Source: Tenodera sinensis
Lineage: Eukaryota; Arthropoda; Insecta; Mantodea; Mantidae
Assembly: GCA_030765045.1 (NCBI GenBank)
Contig: CM060966.1
Span: forward strand, 62,365,786-62,429,785
Direction: 5' to 3'
DNA: 64,000 nt
Shown here: positions 37,101 through 51,044 of the stretch, in pieces
Layout of the letters: the number at the start of each line of letters is the position of its first letter
How positions within the stretch are numbered: position 1 is the first letter of the stretch
The notes under the pieces: generated by a model
Database searches by the model: none
What the model was told of the DNA's origin: nothing
What the model saw: only the letters and a program-made list of their open reading frames with translations
Translations under genes and position numbers: made by a program

Positions 37101-40100
37101 TAGTATATACAATGAAAATGTGTATGTTTTGATGTACATTCCTTGTATATACAATGAAAATGTGTAGTTTTGATGTACATTTCTTGTATATACAATGCAA
37201 ATGTGTAAGTTTTTGATGTACATTTCTTGTATATACAATGAAAATGTGTAAGCTTCTATGTACATTTCTTGAGTGTACAATGAAAGTGTGTATGTTTTGA
37301 TGTACATTTCTTGTATATACAATGAAAATGTGTATGTTTTGATGTACATTTCTTGTATATACAATGAAAATGTGTAAGTTTTGATGTACATTTCTTGTAT
37401 ATACAATGAAATTGTGTAAGTTTTGATGTACATTTCTAGTATATACAATGAAAATGTGTAAGTTTTGATGTACATTTCTTGTATATACAATGAAAATGTG
37501 TATGTTTTGATGTACATTCCTTGTATATACAATGAAAATGTGTATGTTTTGATGTACATTTCTTGTATATACAATGAAAATGTGTAAGCTTTTGATGTAC
37601 ATTTCTTGTATATACAATGAAAATGTGTAAGATTTGATGTACATTTCTTGTATATACAATGAAAATGTGTATGTTTTTATGTACATTTCTTGAGTGTACA
37701 ATGAAAGTGTATATGTTTTGATGTACATTTCTTGTATATACAATGAAAATGTGTATGTTTTGGTGTACATTTCTTGTATATACAACGAAAATGTGCAAGT
37801 TTTGATGTACATTTCTAGTATATACAATGTAAATGTGTAGTTTTGATGTACATCTCTTCAATATACAATGAACATGTGTAAGTTTTGAAGTTCATTTCTT
37901 GTATGTACAATGAAAATATGTAAGTTTAGAGGTACATTTCTTGTATATACAATGAAAATGTGTATGTTTTGATGTACATTTCTTGAGTGCACAATGAAAA
38001 TGTGTAAGTTTTGATGTACATTTATTGTATATACAATGAAAATGTGTAAGTTTTGATATACATTTCTTGTCTGTACAATGAAAATGTGTATGTTTTGATG
38101 TACATTTCTTTAGTGTACAACGAAAATGTGCAGTTTTGATGTACATTTCTTGTATTTACGATGAAAATGTGCAGCTTTGATGTACATTTCCTGTATATAC
38201 AATGAAAATGTGTAAGTTTTGAGGTACATTTCTTGTATATAGAATGAGAATGTGTATGTTTTGATGTACATTTCTTGAGTGTACAATGAAAGTTTGTATG
38301 TTTTGATGTACATTTCTTGTATACACAATGAAAATGTGTAAGTTTTGGGGTACATTTCTTGTATATACAATGAGAATGTGTATGTTTTGATGTACATTTC
38401 TTGAGTGTACAATGAAAGTGTGTGTGTTTGGATGTACATTTCTTGTATATACAATGAAAATGTGTAAGTTTTGATGTACATTTCTTGTATATACAATGAA
38501 AATGTGTAAGTTTTGATGTACATTTCTAGTATATACAATGAAAATGTGTATGTTTTGATGTACATTTCTTGAGTGTACAATGAAAATGTGTAAGTTTTTG
38601 ATGTACATTTCTTGTATATACAATGAAAATGTGTAAGTTTTGATGTACATTTCTTGTGTATACAATGAAAATGTGTATGTTTGGATGTACATTTCTTGAG
38701 TTTACAATGAAAGTGTGTATGTTTTTATGTACATTTCTTGTATATACAATGAAAATGTGTATGTTTTGATGTACATTTCTTGTATATACAACGAAAATGT
38801 GCAAGTTTTGATGTACATTTCTTGTATATACAATGAAAATGTGTAAGTTTTGATGTACATTCCTTGTATATACAATGAAAATGTGTATGTTTTGATGTAC
38901 ATTTCTTGAGTGTACAATGAAAATGTGTAAGTTTTTGATGTACATTTCTTGTATATACAATGAAAATGGGTAAGTTTTGATGTACATTTCTTGTATATAC
39001 AATGAAAATGTGTATGTTTGGATGTAAATTTCTTGAGTTTACAATGAAAGTGTGTATGTTTTTATGTACATTTCTTGTATATACAATGAAAATGTGTATA
39101 TTTTGATGTACATTTCTTGTATATACAACGAAAATGTGCAAGTTTTGATGTACATTTCTTGTATATACAATGAAAATGTGTAAGTTTTGATGTACATTTC
39201 TAGTATATACAATGAAAATGTGTAGTTTTGATGTACATCTCTTGAATATACAATGAACATGTGTAAGTTTTGATGTACATTTCTTGTATGTACAATGAAA
39301 ATGTGTAAGTTTTGATGTACATTTCTTGCATATACAATGAAAATGTGTAAGTTTTTGATGTACATTTCTTGTATGTACAATGAAAATGTGTAAGTTTTGA
39401 TGTACATTTCTTGTGTATACAATGAAAATGTGTATGTTTTGATGTACATTTCTTTAGTGTTAAACGAAAATGTGTAGTTTTTATGTACATTTCTTGTATA
39501 TACAATGAAAAGGTTTATGTTTTGCTGTACATTTCTTGTATATACAATGAAAATGTGTATGTTTTTATGTATATTTCTTGTATATACAATGAAAATGTGT
39601 ATGTTTGATGTACATTTCTTCTATATACAATGAAAATGTGTAAGCTTTGCTGTACATTTCTTGTTTGTACAATGAAAATGTGTATGTTTTTATGTATATT
39701 TCTTGTATATACAATGCAAATGTGTATGTTTGATGTACATATCTTCTATATACAATGAAAATGTGTAGTTTTGATGTACATTTCTTGTATATACAATGAA
39801 AATGTGTATGTTCTGATGTACATTACTTGTATGTACAATGAAAATGTGTAAGTTTTGATGTACAGTCTTGTATATAAAATGAAAATGTGTATGTTGTGAA
39901 GTACATTTCTTGAGTGTACAATGAAAATGTGTAAGTTTTGATGTACATTTCTTGAGTGCACAATGAAAATGTGTAAGTTTTGATGTACATTTCTTGTATA
40001 TACAATGAAAATGTGTAAGTTTTGATATACATTTCTTGTCTGTACAATGAAAATGTGTGTTTTGATGTACATTTCTTTAGTGTACAACGAAAATGTGTAG

Positions 40101-41280
40101 TTTTGATGTACATTTCTTGTATATACAATGAACATGTGTAAGTTTTTATGTACATTTCTTGTATTTACGATGAAAATGTGCAGCTTTGATGTACATTTCT
40201 TGTATATACAATGAAAATGTGTAAGTTTTGAGGTACATTTCTTGTATATAGAATGAGAATGTGTATGTTTTGATGTACATTTCTTTAGCGTACAACGAAA
40301 ATGTGTAGTTTTGATGTATATTTCTTGTATATACAATGAAAAGGTTTGTTTTGCTGTACATTTCTTGTATATATAATGAAAATGTGTAAGTTTTGATGTA
40401 CATTTCTTGTATATACAATGAAAATGTGTAAGTTTTGATGTACATTTCTTGTATTTACAATGAAAATGTGTATGTTTTGATGTCCAATTCTTGTATATAC
40501 AATGAAAATGTGTAAGTGTTGATGTACGTTTCTAGTATATACAATGAAAATGTGTAGTTTTGATGTACATTTCTTGAATATACAATGAACATGTGTAAGT
40601 TTTGATGTACATTTCTTGTATGTACAATGAAAATGTGTAAGCTTTGATGTACATTTGTTGTATATACAATGAAAATGTGTAAGTTTTTGATGTACCTTTC
40701 TTGTATATACAATGAAAATGTGTAAGTTTTGATGTACATTTCTTGTATACAAAATGAAAATGTGTAAGTTTTGATGTACATTTTTTGTATATACAATGAA
40801 AATGTGTAAGGTTTGATGTACATTTCTTGTATTTACGATGAAAATGTGCAGCTTTGATGTACATTTCTTGAGTGTACAATGAAAGTGTGTATGTTTTGAT
40901 GTACATTTCTTGTATATACAATGAAAATGTGTATATTTTGATGTACACTTCTAGTTTATACAATGAAAATGTGTATGTTTTGATGTACATTCCTTGTATA
41001 TACAATGAAAATGTGTAGTTTTGATGTACATTTCTTGAGTGTACAATGAAAGTGTATATGCTTTGATGTACATTTCTTGTATATACAATGAAAATGTGTA
41101 TGTTTTGATGTACATTTCTTGTATATACAATGAAAATGTGTAAGTTTTGATGTACATTTCTTGTATATACAATGAAAATGTGTAAGTTTTGATGTACATT
41201 TCTAGTATATACAATGAAAATGTGTAAGTTTTGATGTACATTTCTTGTATATACAATGAAAATGTGTATGTTTTGATGTA
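31185..41280. repeat. About 5,024-bp tandem duplication
   Basis: Copy 1 about 31185-36245, copy 2 about 36246-41280. The first few hundred bases align at 5,065 and, after one unit is missing from copy 2 near 31620, the rest aligns at 5,024. Shared rare units include TACGATTAAAATG, GAAATTGTG, AGTGTTAAACG and GTTGTGAAG. Differences are sparse: AAAAGGTGTATG near 32305 against AAAATGTGTATG, ATTTCTTTTATATAGAATG near 33965 against CTTGTATATACAATG, AATAAAAATG near 34398 against AATGAAAATG. Confidence 0.87.
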
Positions 41281-44200
41281 CATTCCTTGTATATACAATG
41301 AAAATGTGTATGTTTTGATGTACATTTCTTGTATATACAATGAAAATGTGTAAGTTTTTGATGTACATTTCTTGTATATACAATGAAAATGTGTAAGGTT
41401 TGATGTACATTTCTTGTATATACAATGAAAATGTGTATGTTTTGATGTACATTTCTTGAGTGTACAATGAAAGTGTATAAGTTTTGATGTACATTTCTTG
41501 TATATACAATGAACATGTGTATGTTTTGGTGTACATTTCTTGTATATACAACGAAAATGTGCAAGTTTAGATGTACATTTCTCTTATATACAGTGAAAAT
41601 GTGTAAGTTTTGATGTACATTTCTAGTATATACAATGTAAATGTGTAGTTTTGATGTACATCTCTTGAATATACAATGAACATGTGTAAGTATTGATGTT
41701 CATTTCTTGTATGTACTATGAAAATATGTAATTTTGAGGTACATTTCTTGTATATACAATGAAAATGTGTAAGTTTTGATGTACATTTCTTGAGTTCACA
41801 ATGAAAATGTGTAAGTTTTGATGTACATCTCTTGTATATACAATGAAAATGTGTAAGTTTTGATATACATTTCTTGTCTGTACAATGAAAATGTGTATGT
41901 TTTGATGTACACTTCTTTAGTGTACAACGAAAATGTGTAGTTTTGATGTACATTTCTTGTATTTACGATGAAAATGTGCAGCTTTGATGTACATTTCTTG
42001 TATATACAATGAAAATGTGTAAGTTTTGAGGTACATTTCTTGTATATGGAATGAGAATGTGTATGTTTTGATGTACATTTCTTGAGTGTACAATGAAAGT
42101 TTGTATGTTTTGATGTACATTTCTTGTATATACAATGAAAATGTGTAAGTTTTAAGGTACATTTCTTGTATATACAATGAGAATGTGTATGTTTTGATGT
42201 ACATTCCTTGAGTGTACAATGAAAGTGTGTGTGTTTGGAAGTACATTTCTTGTATATACAATGAAAATGTGTAAGTTTTGATGTACATTTCTTGTATATA
42301 CAATGAAAATGTGTAAGTTTTGATGTACATTTCTAGTATATACAATGAAAATGTGTATGTTTTGATGTACATTTCTTGTATATACAATGAAAATGTGTAA
42401 GTTTTGATGTACATTCCTTGTATATACAATGAAAATGTGTATGTTTTGATGTACATTTCTTGAGTGTATAATGAAAATGTGTAAGTTTTTGATGTGCATT
42501 TCTTGTATATACAATGAAAATGTGTAAGTTTTGATGTACATTTCTTGTATATACAATGAAAATGTGTATGTTTGGATGTACATTTCTTGAGTTTACAATG
42601 AAAGTGTTTATGTTTTTATGTACATTTCTTGTATATACAATGAAAATGTGTATGTTTTGATGTGCATTCCTTGTATAATCAATGAAAATGTGTATGTTTT
42701 GATGTACATTTCTTGTATATACAATGAAAATGTGTAAGTTTTGATGTACATTAATTGTATATACAATGACAATGTGTATGTTTTGATGTACATTTCTTGA
42801 GTGTACAATGAAAATGTGTAAGTTTTTGATGTACATTTCTTGTACATACAAAGAAAATGTGCAAGTTTTGATGTACATTTCTTGTATATACAATGAAAAT
42901 GTGTAGTTTTGATGTACTTCTCTTGAATATACAATGAACATGTGTAAGTTTTGATGTACATTTCTTGTATATACAATGAAAAGGTTTGTTTTGCTGTACA
43001 TTTCTTGTATATACAATGAAGATGTGTAAGTTTTGATGTACATTTCTTGTATATACAATGAAAATGTGTAAGTTTTGATGTACATTTCTTGTATTTACAA
43101 TGAAAATGTGTATGTTTTGATGTCCGTTTCTTGTATATACAATGAAAATGTGTAAGTTTTGATGTACGTTTCTAGTATATACAATGAAAATGTGTAGTTT
43201 TGATGTACATTTCTTGAATATACAATGAACATGTGTAAGATTTGAAGTACATTTCTTGTATGTACAATGAAAATGTGTAAGCTTTGATGTACATTTCTTG
43301 TATATACAATGAAAATGTGTAAGTTTTTGATGTACATTTCTTGTATATACAATGAAAATGTGTAAGTTTTGATGTACATTTCTTGTATACACAATGAAAA
43401 TGTGTAAGTTTTGATGTACATTTTTTGTATATACAATGAAAATGTGTAACGTTTGATGTACATTTCTTGTATTTACGATGAAAATGTGCAGCTTTGATGT
43501 ACATTTCCTGTATATACAATGAAAATGTGTAAGTTTTGAGGTACATTTCTTGTATATACAATGAAAATGTGTAAGTTTTGATGTACATTTCTTGAGTGCA
43601 CAATGAAAATGTGTAAGTTTTGATATAGATTTCTTGTATATACAATGAAAATGTGTAAGTTTTGATTTACATTTCTTGTCTGTACAATGAGAATGTGTAT
43701 GTTTTGATGTACATTTCTTTAGTGTACAACGAAAATGTGTAGTTTTGATGTACATTTCTTGTATATAGAATGAACATGTGTAAGTTTTGATGTACATTTC
43801 TTGTATTTACGATGAAAATGTGCAGCTTTGATGTACATTTCTTGAGTGTACAATGAAAGTGTGTATGTTTTGATGTACATTTCTTGTATATACAATGAAA
43901 ATGTGTATGTTTTAATGTACACTTCTAGTATATAGAATGAAAATGTGTAAGTTTTGATGTACATTTCTTGTATATACAATGAAAATGTGTATGTTTTGAT
44001 GTACATTCCTTGTATATACAATGAAAATGTGTATGTTTTGATGTACATTTCTTGTATATACAATGAAAATGTGTAAGTTTTTGATGTACATTTCTTGTAT
44101 ATACAATGAAAATGTGTAAGGTTTGATGTACATTTCTTGTATATACAATGAAAATGTGTATGTTTTGATGTACATTTCTTGAGTGTACAATGAAAGTGTA

Positions 44201-46661
44201 TAAGTTTTGATGTACATTTCTTGTATATACAATGAACATGTGTATGTTTTGGTGTACATTTCTTGTATATACAACGAAAATGTGCAAGTTTAGATGTACA
44301 TTTCTCTTATATACAGTGAAAATGTGTAAGTTTTGATGTACATTTCTAGTATATACAATGTAAATGTGTAGTTTTGATGTACATCTCTTGAATATACAAT
44401 GAACATGTGTAAGTATTGATGTTCATTTCTTGTATGTACTATGAAAATATGTAATTTTGAGGTACATTTCTTGTATATACAATGAAAATGTGTAAGTTTT
44501 GATGTACATTTCTTGAGTTCACAATGAAAATGTGTAAGTTTTGATGTACATCTCTTGTATATACAATGAAAATGTGTAAGTTTTGATATACATTTCTTGT
44601 CTGTACAATGAAAATGTGTATGTTTTGATGTACACTTCTTTAGTGTACAACGAAAATGTGTAGTTTTGATGTACATTTCTTGTATTTACGATGAAAATGT
44701 GCAGCTTTGATGTACATTTCTTGTATATACAATGAAAATGTGTAAGTTTTGAGGTACATTTCTTGTATATGGAATGAGAATGTGTATGTTTTGATGTACA
44801 TTTCTTGAGTGTACAATGAAAGTTTGTATGTTTTGATGTACATTTCTTGTATATACAATGAAAATGTGTAAGTTTTAAGGTACATTTCTTGTATATACAA
44901 TGAGAATGTGTATGTTTTGATGTACATTCCTTGAGTGTACAATGAAAGTGTGTGTGTTTGGAAGTACATTTCTTGTATATACAATGAAAATGTGTAAGTT
45001 TTGATGTACATTTCTTGTATATACAATGAAAATGTGTAAGTTTTGATGTACATTTCTAGTATATACAATGAAAATGTGTATGTTTTGATGTACATTTCTT
45101 GTATATACAATGAAAATGTGTAAGTTTTGATGTACATTCCTTGTATATACAATGAAAATGTGTATGTTTTGATGTACATTTCTTGAGTGTATAATGAAAA
45201 TGTGTAAGTTTTTGATGTGCATTTCTTGTATATACAATGAAAATGTGTAAGTTTTGATGTACATTTCTTGTATATACAATGAAAATGTGTATGTTTGGAT
45301 GTACATTTCTTGAGTTTACAATGAAAGTGTTTATGTTTTTATGTACATTTCTTGTATATACAATGAAAATGTGTATGTTTTGATGTGCATTCCTTGTATA
45401 ATCAATGAAAATGTGTATGTTTTGATGTACATTTCTTGTATATACAATGAAAATGTGTAAGTTTTGATGTACATTAATTGTATATACAATGACAATGTGT
45501 ATGTTTTGATGTACATTTCTTGAGTGTACAATGAAAATGTGTAAGTTTTTGATGTACATTTCTTGTACATACAAAGAAAATGTGCAAGTTTTGATGTACA
45601 TTTCTTGTATATACAATGAAAATGTGTAGTTTTGATGTACTTCTCTTGAATATACAATGAACATGTGTAAGTTTTGATGTACATTTCTTGTATATACAAT
45701 GAAAAGGTTTGTTTTGCTGTACATTTCTTGTATATACAATGAAGATGTGTAAGTTTTGATGTACATTTCTTGTATATACAATGAAAATGTGTAAGTTTTG
45801 ATGTACATTTCTTGTATTTACAATGAAAATGTGTATGTTTTGATGTCCGTTTCTTGTATATACAATGAAAATGTGTAAGTTTTGATGTACGTTTCTAGTA
45901 TATACAATGAAAATGTGTAGTTTTGATGTACATTTCTTGAATATACAATGAACATGTGTAAGATTTGAAGTACATTTCTTGTATGTACAATGAAAATGTG
46001 TAAGCTTTGATGTACATTTCTTGTATATACAATGAAAATGTGTAAGTTTTTGATGTACATTTCTTGTATATACAATGAAAATGTGTAAGTTTTGATGTAC
46101 ATTTCTTGTATACACAATGAAAATGTGTAAGTTTTGATGTACATTTTTTGTATATACAATGAAAATGTGTAACGTTTGATGTACATTTCTTGTATTTACG
46201 ATGAAAATGTGCAGCTTTGATGTACATTTCCTGTATATACAATGAAAATGTGTAAGTTTTGAGGTACATTTCTTGTATATACAATGAAAATGTGTAAGTT
46301 TTGATGTACATTTCTTGAGTGCACAATGAAAATGTGTAAGTTTTGATATAGATTTCTTGTATATACAATGAAAATGTGTAAGTTTTGATTTACATTTCTT
46401 GTCTGTACAATGAGAATGTGTATGTTTTGATGTACATTTCTTTAGTGTACAACGAAAATGTGTAGTTTTGATGTACATTTCTTGTATATAGAATGAACAT
46501 GTGTAAGTTTTGATGTACATTTCTTGTATTTACGATGAAAATGTGCAGCTTTGATGTACATTTCTTGAGTGTACAATGAAAGTGTGTATGTTTTGATGTA
46601 CATTTCTTGTATATACAATGAAAATGTGTATGTTTTAATGTACACTTCTAGTATATAGAAT
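41215..46661. repeat. 2,723-bp tandem duplication, near identical
   Basis: Copy 1 about 41215-43937, copy 2 about 43938-46661. Every rare unit I compared is in both at 2,723-bp spacing: CTCTTATATACAGTG, TACTATGAAAATATG with a short AATTTTGAG, TATAATCAATG (42674 and 45397), GTACATACAAAG (42841 and 45564). I found no differences at the places compared. The breakpoint appears to lie in a CTAGTATATA-AATGAAAATGTGTA unit. This is the most recent-looking duplication in the window, or an assembly artefact. Confidence 0.88.
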
Positions 46662-49600
46662 GAAAATGTGTATGTTTTGATGTACATTCCTTGTATATAC
46701 AATGAAAATGTGTAGTTTTGATGTACATTTCTTGAGTGTACAATGAAAGTGTGTATTCTTTGATGTACATTTCTTGTATATACAATGAAAATGTGTATGT
46801 TTTGATGTACATTTCTTGTATATACAATGAAAATATGTAAGTTTTGATGTACATTTCTTGTATATACAATGAAAATGTGTAAGTTTTGATGTACATTTCT
46901 AGTATATACTATGAAAATGTGTAAGTTTTGATGTACATTTCTTGTATATACAATGAAAATGTGTATGTTTTGATGTACATTCCTTGTATATACAAAGAAA
47001 ATGTGTATGTTTTGATGTACATTTCTTGTATATACAATGAAAATGTGTAAGTTTTTGATGTACATTTCTTGTATATACAATGATAATGTGTAAGATTTGA
47101 TGTACATTTCTTGTATATACAATGAAAATGTGTATGTTTTGATGTCCATTTCTTGAGTGTACAATGAAAGTGTGTATGTTTTGATGTACATTTCTTGTAT
47201 ATACAATGAAAATGTGTATGTTTTGGTGTACATTTCTTGTATGTACAACGAAAATGTGCAAGTTTTGATGTACATTTCTTGTATATACAATGAAAATGTG
47301 TAAGTTTTGATGTACATTTCTAGTATATACAATGTAAATGTGTAGTTTTGACGTACATCTCTTGAATATACAATGAACATGTGTAGGTCTTGATGTTCTT
47401 TTCTTGTATGTACAATGAAAATATGTAAGTTTTGAGGTACATTTCTTGTATATACAATGAAAATGTGTAAGTTTTGATGTACATTTCTTGAGTGCACAAT
47501 GAAAATGTGTAAGTTTTGATGTACATTTCTTGTATATACAATGAAAATGTGTAAGTTTTGATATACATTTCTTGTCTGTACAATGAAAATGTGTATGTTT
47601 TGATGTACATTTCTTTAGTGTACATCGAAAGTGTGTAGTTTTGATGTACATTTCTTGTATATACAATGAACATGTGTAAGTTTTGATGTACATTTCTTGT
47701 ATTTACGATGAAAATGTGCAGCTTTGATGTACATTTCTTGTATATACAATGAAAATGTGTAAGTTTTGAGGTACATTTCTTGTATATAGAATGAGAATGT
47801 GTATGTTTTGATGTACATTTCTTGAGTGTACAATGAAAGTTTGCATGTTTTGATGTACATTTCTTGTATATACAATGAAAATGTGTAAGTTTTGATGTAC
47901 ATTTCTTGTATATACAATGAGAATGTGTATGTTTTGATGTACATTTCTTGAGTGTACAATGAAAGTGTGTGTGTTAGGATGTACATTTCTTGTATATACT
48001 ATGAAAATGTGTAAGTTTTGGTGTACATTTCTTGTATATACAATGAAAATGTGTAAGTTTTGATGTACATTTCTAGTATATACAATGAAAATGTGTATGT
48101 TTTCATGTACATTTCTTGTATATACAATGAAAATGTGTAAGTTTTGATGTACATTCCAGGTATATACAATGAAATTGTGTATGTTTTGATGTACATTTCT
48201 TGAGTGTACAATGAAAATGTGTAAGTTTTTGATGTACATTTCTTGTATATACAATGAAAATGTGTAAGTTTTGATGTACATTTCTTGTATATACAATGAA
48301 AATGTGTATGTTTGGATGTACATTTCTTGAGTTTACAATGAAAGTGTGTATGTTTTTATGTACATTTCTTGTATATACAATGAAAATGTGTATGTTTTGA
48401 TGTACATTTCTGGTATATACAACGAAAATGTGCAAGTTTTGATGTACATTTCTTGTATATACAATGAAAATGTGTAAGTTTTGATGTACATTTCTAGTAT
48501 ATACAATGAAAATGTGTAGTTTTGATGTACATCTCTTGAATATACAATGAACATGTGTAAGTTTTGATGTACATTTCTTGTATGTACAATGAAAATGTGT
48601 AAGTTTTGATGTACATTTCTTGCATATACAATGAAAATGTGTAAGTTTTTGATGTACATTTCTTGTATGTACAATGAAAATGTGTAAGTTTTGATGTACA
48701 TTTCTAGTATATACAATGAAAATGTGTATGTTTTGATGTACATTTCTTGAGTGCACAATGAAAATGTGTAAGTTTTGATATAGATTTCTTGTATATACAA
48801 TGAAAATGTGTAAGTTTTGATTTACATTCCTTGTCTGTACAATGAAAATGTGTATGTTTTGATGTACATTTCTTTAGTGTACAACGAAAATGTGTAGTTT
48901 TGATGTACATTTCTTGTATATACAATGAACATGTGTAAGTTTTGATGTACATTTCTTGTATTTACGATGAAAATGTGCAGCTTTGATGTACATTTCTTGA
49001 GTGTACAATGAAAGTGTGTATGTTTTGATGTACATTTCTTGTATATACAATGAAAATGTGTATGTTTTAATGTACACTTCTAGTATATACAATGAAAATG
49101 TGTATTTTTTGATGTACATTCCTTGTATATACAATGAAAATGTGTAGTTTTGATGTACATTTCTTGAGTGTACAATGAAAGTGTGTATGCTTTGATGTAC
49201 ATTTCTTGTATATACAATGAAAATGTGTATGTTTTGTTGTACATTTTTGTATATACAATGAAAATGTGTATGTTTTGATGTACATTCCTTGTATATACAA
49301 AGAAAATGTGTATGTTTTGATGTACATTTCTTGTATATACAATGAAAATGTGTAAGTTTTTGATGTACATTTCTTGTATATACAATGATAATGTGTAAGA
49401 TTTGATGTACATTTCTTGTATATACAATGAAAATGTGTATGTTTTCATGTACATTTCTTGAGTTTACAATGAAAGTGTGTATGTTTTGATGTACAGTACT
49501 TGTATATACAATGAAAATGTGTATGTTTTGGTGTACATTTCTTGTATGTACAACGAAAATGTGCAAGGTTTGATGTACATTTCTTGTATATACAATGAAA

Positions 49601-51044
49601 ATGTGTAAGTTTTGATGTACATTTCTAGTATATACAATGTAAATGTGTAGTTTTGATGTACATCTCTTGAATATACAATGAACATGTGTAAGTCTTGATG
49701 TTCATTTCTTGTATATACAATGAAAATGTGTAAGTTTTGATGTACATTTCTTGTGTATACAATGAAAATGTGTATGTTTGGATGTACATTTCTTGAGTTT
49801 ACAATGAAAGTGTGTATGTTTTTATGTACATTTCTTGTATATACAATGAAAATGTGTATGTTTTGATGTACATTTCTTGTATATACAACGAAAATGTGCA
49901 AGTTTTGATGTACATTTCTTGTATATACAATGAAAATGTGTAAGTTTTGATGTACATTCCTTGTATATACAATGAAAATGTGTAGGTTTTGATGTACATT
50001 TCTTGAGTGTACAATGAAAATGTGTAAGTTTTTGATGTACATTTCTTGTATATACAATGAAAATGTGTAAGTTTTGAGGTACTTTTCTTGTATATAGAAT
50101 GAGAATGTGTATGTTTTGATGTACATTTCTTGAGTGTACAATGAAAGTTTGCATGTTTTGATGTACATTTCTTGTATATACAATGAAAATGTGTAAGTTT
50201 TGATGTACATTTCTTGTATATACAATGAGAATGTGTATGTTTTGATGTACATTTCTTGATTGTACAATGAAAGTGTGTGTGTTAGGATGTACATTTCTTG
50301 TATATACTATGAAGATGTGTAAGTTTTGGTGTACATTTCTTGTATATACAATGAAAATGTGTAAGTTTTGATGTACATTTCTAGTATATACAATGAAAAT
50401 GTGTATGTTTTGATGTACATTTCTTGTATATACAATGAAAATGTGTAAGTTTTGATGTACATTCCTGGTATATACAATGAAAATGTGTATGTTTTGATGT
50501 ACATTTCTTGAGTGTGCAATGAAAATGTGTAAGTTTTTGATGTACATTTCTTGTATATACAATGAAAATGTGTAAGTTTTGATGTACACTTCTTGTATAT
50601 ACAATGAAAATGTGTATTTTGTGATGTACATTTCTTGAGTTTACAATGAAAGTGTGTATGTTTTTAGGTACATTTCTTGTATATACAATGAAAATGTGTA
50701 TGTTTTGATGTACATTTCTTGTATATACAACGAAAATGTGCAAGTTTTGATGTACATTTCTTGTATATACAATGAAAATGTGTAAGTTTTGATGTACATT
50801 TCTAGTATATACAATGAAAATGTGTAGTTTTGATGTACATCTCTTGAATATACAATGAACATGTGTAAGTTTTGATGTACATTTCTTGTATGTACAATGA
50901 AAATGTGTAAGTTTTGATGTACATTTCTTGTATATACAATGAAAATGTGTACGTTTTGATTTACATTTCTTGTCTGTACAATGAAAATGTGTATGTTTTG
51001 ATGTACATTTCTTCAGTGTACAACGAAAATGTGTAGTTTTTATG
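46662..51044. repeat. Two imperfect copies of a 2.3-kb block
   Basis: Marker units recur at about 2,305-2,308 bp: GTCTTGATGTTC (47387 and 49692), AAAGTTTGCATG (near 47838 and 50146) and GTTAGGATGTAC (47973 and 50281). The copies differ by several unit gains and losses, including short units such as TGTACATTTTTGTATATAC near 49240. It is older or more rearranged than the neighbouring duplications. No gene. Confidence 0.7.
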
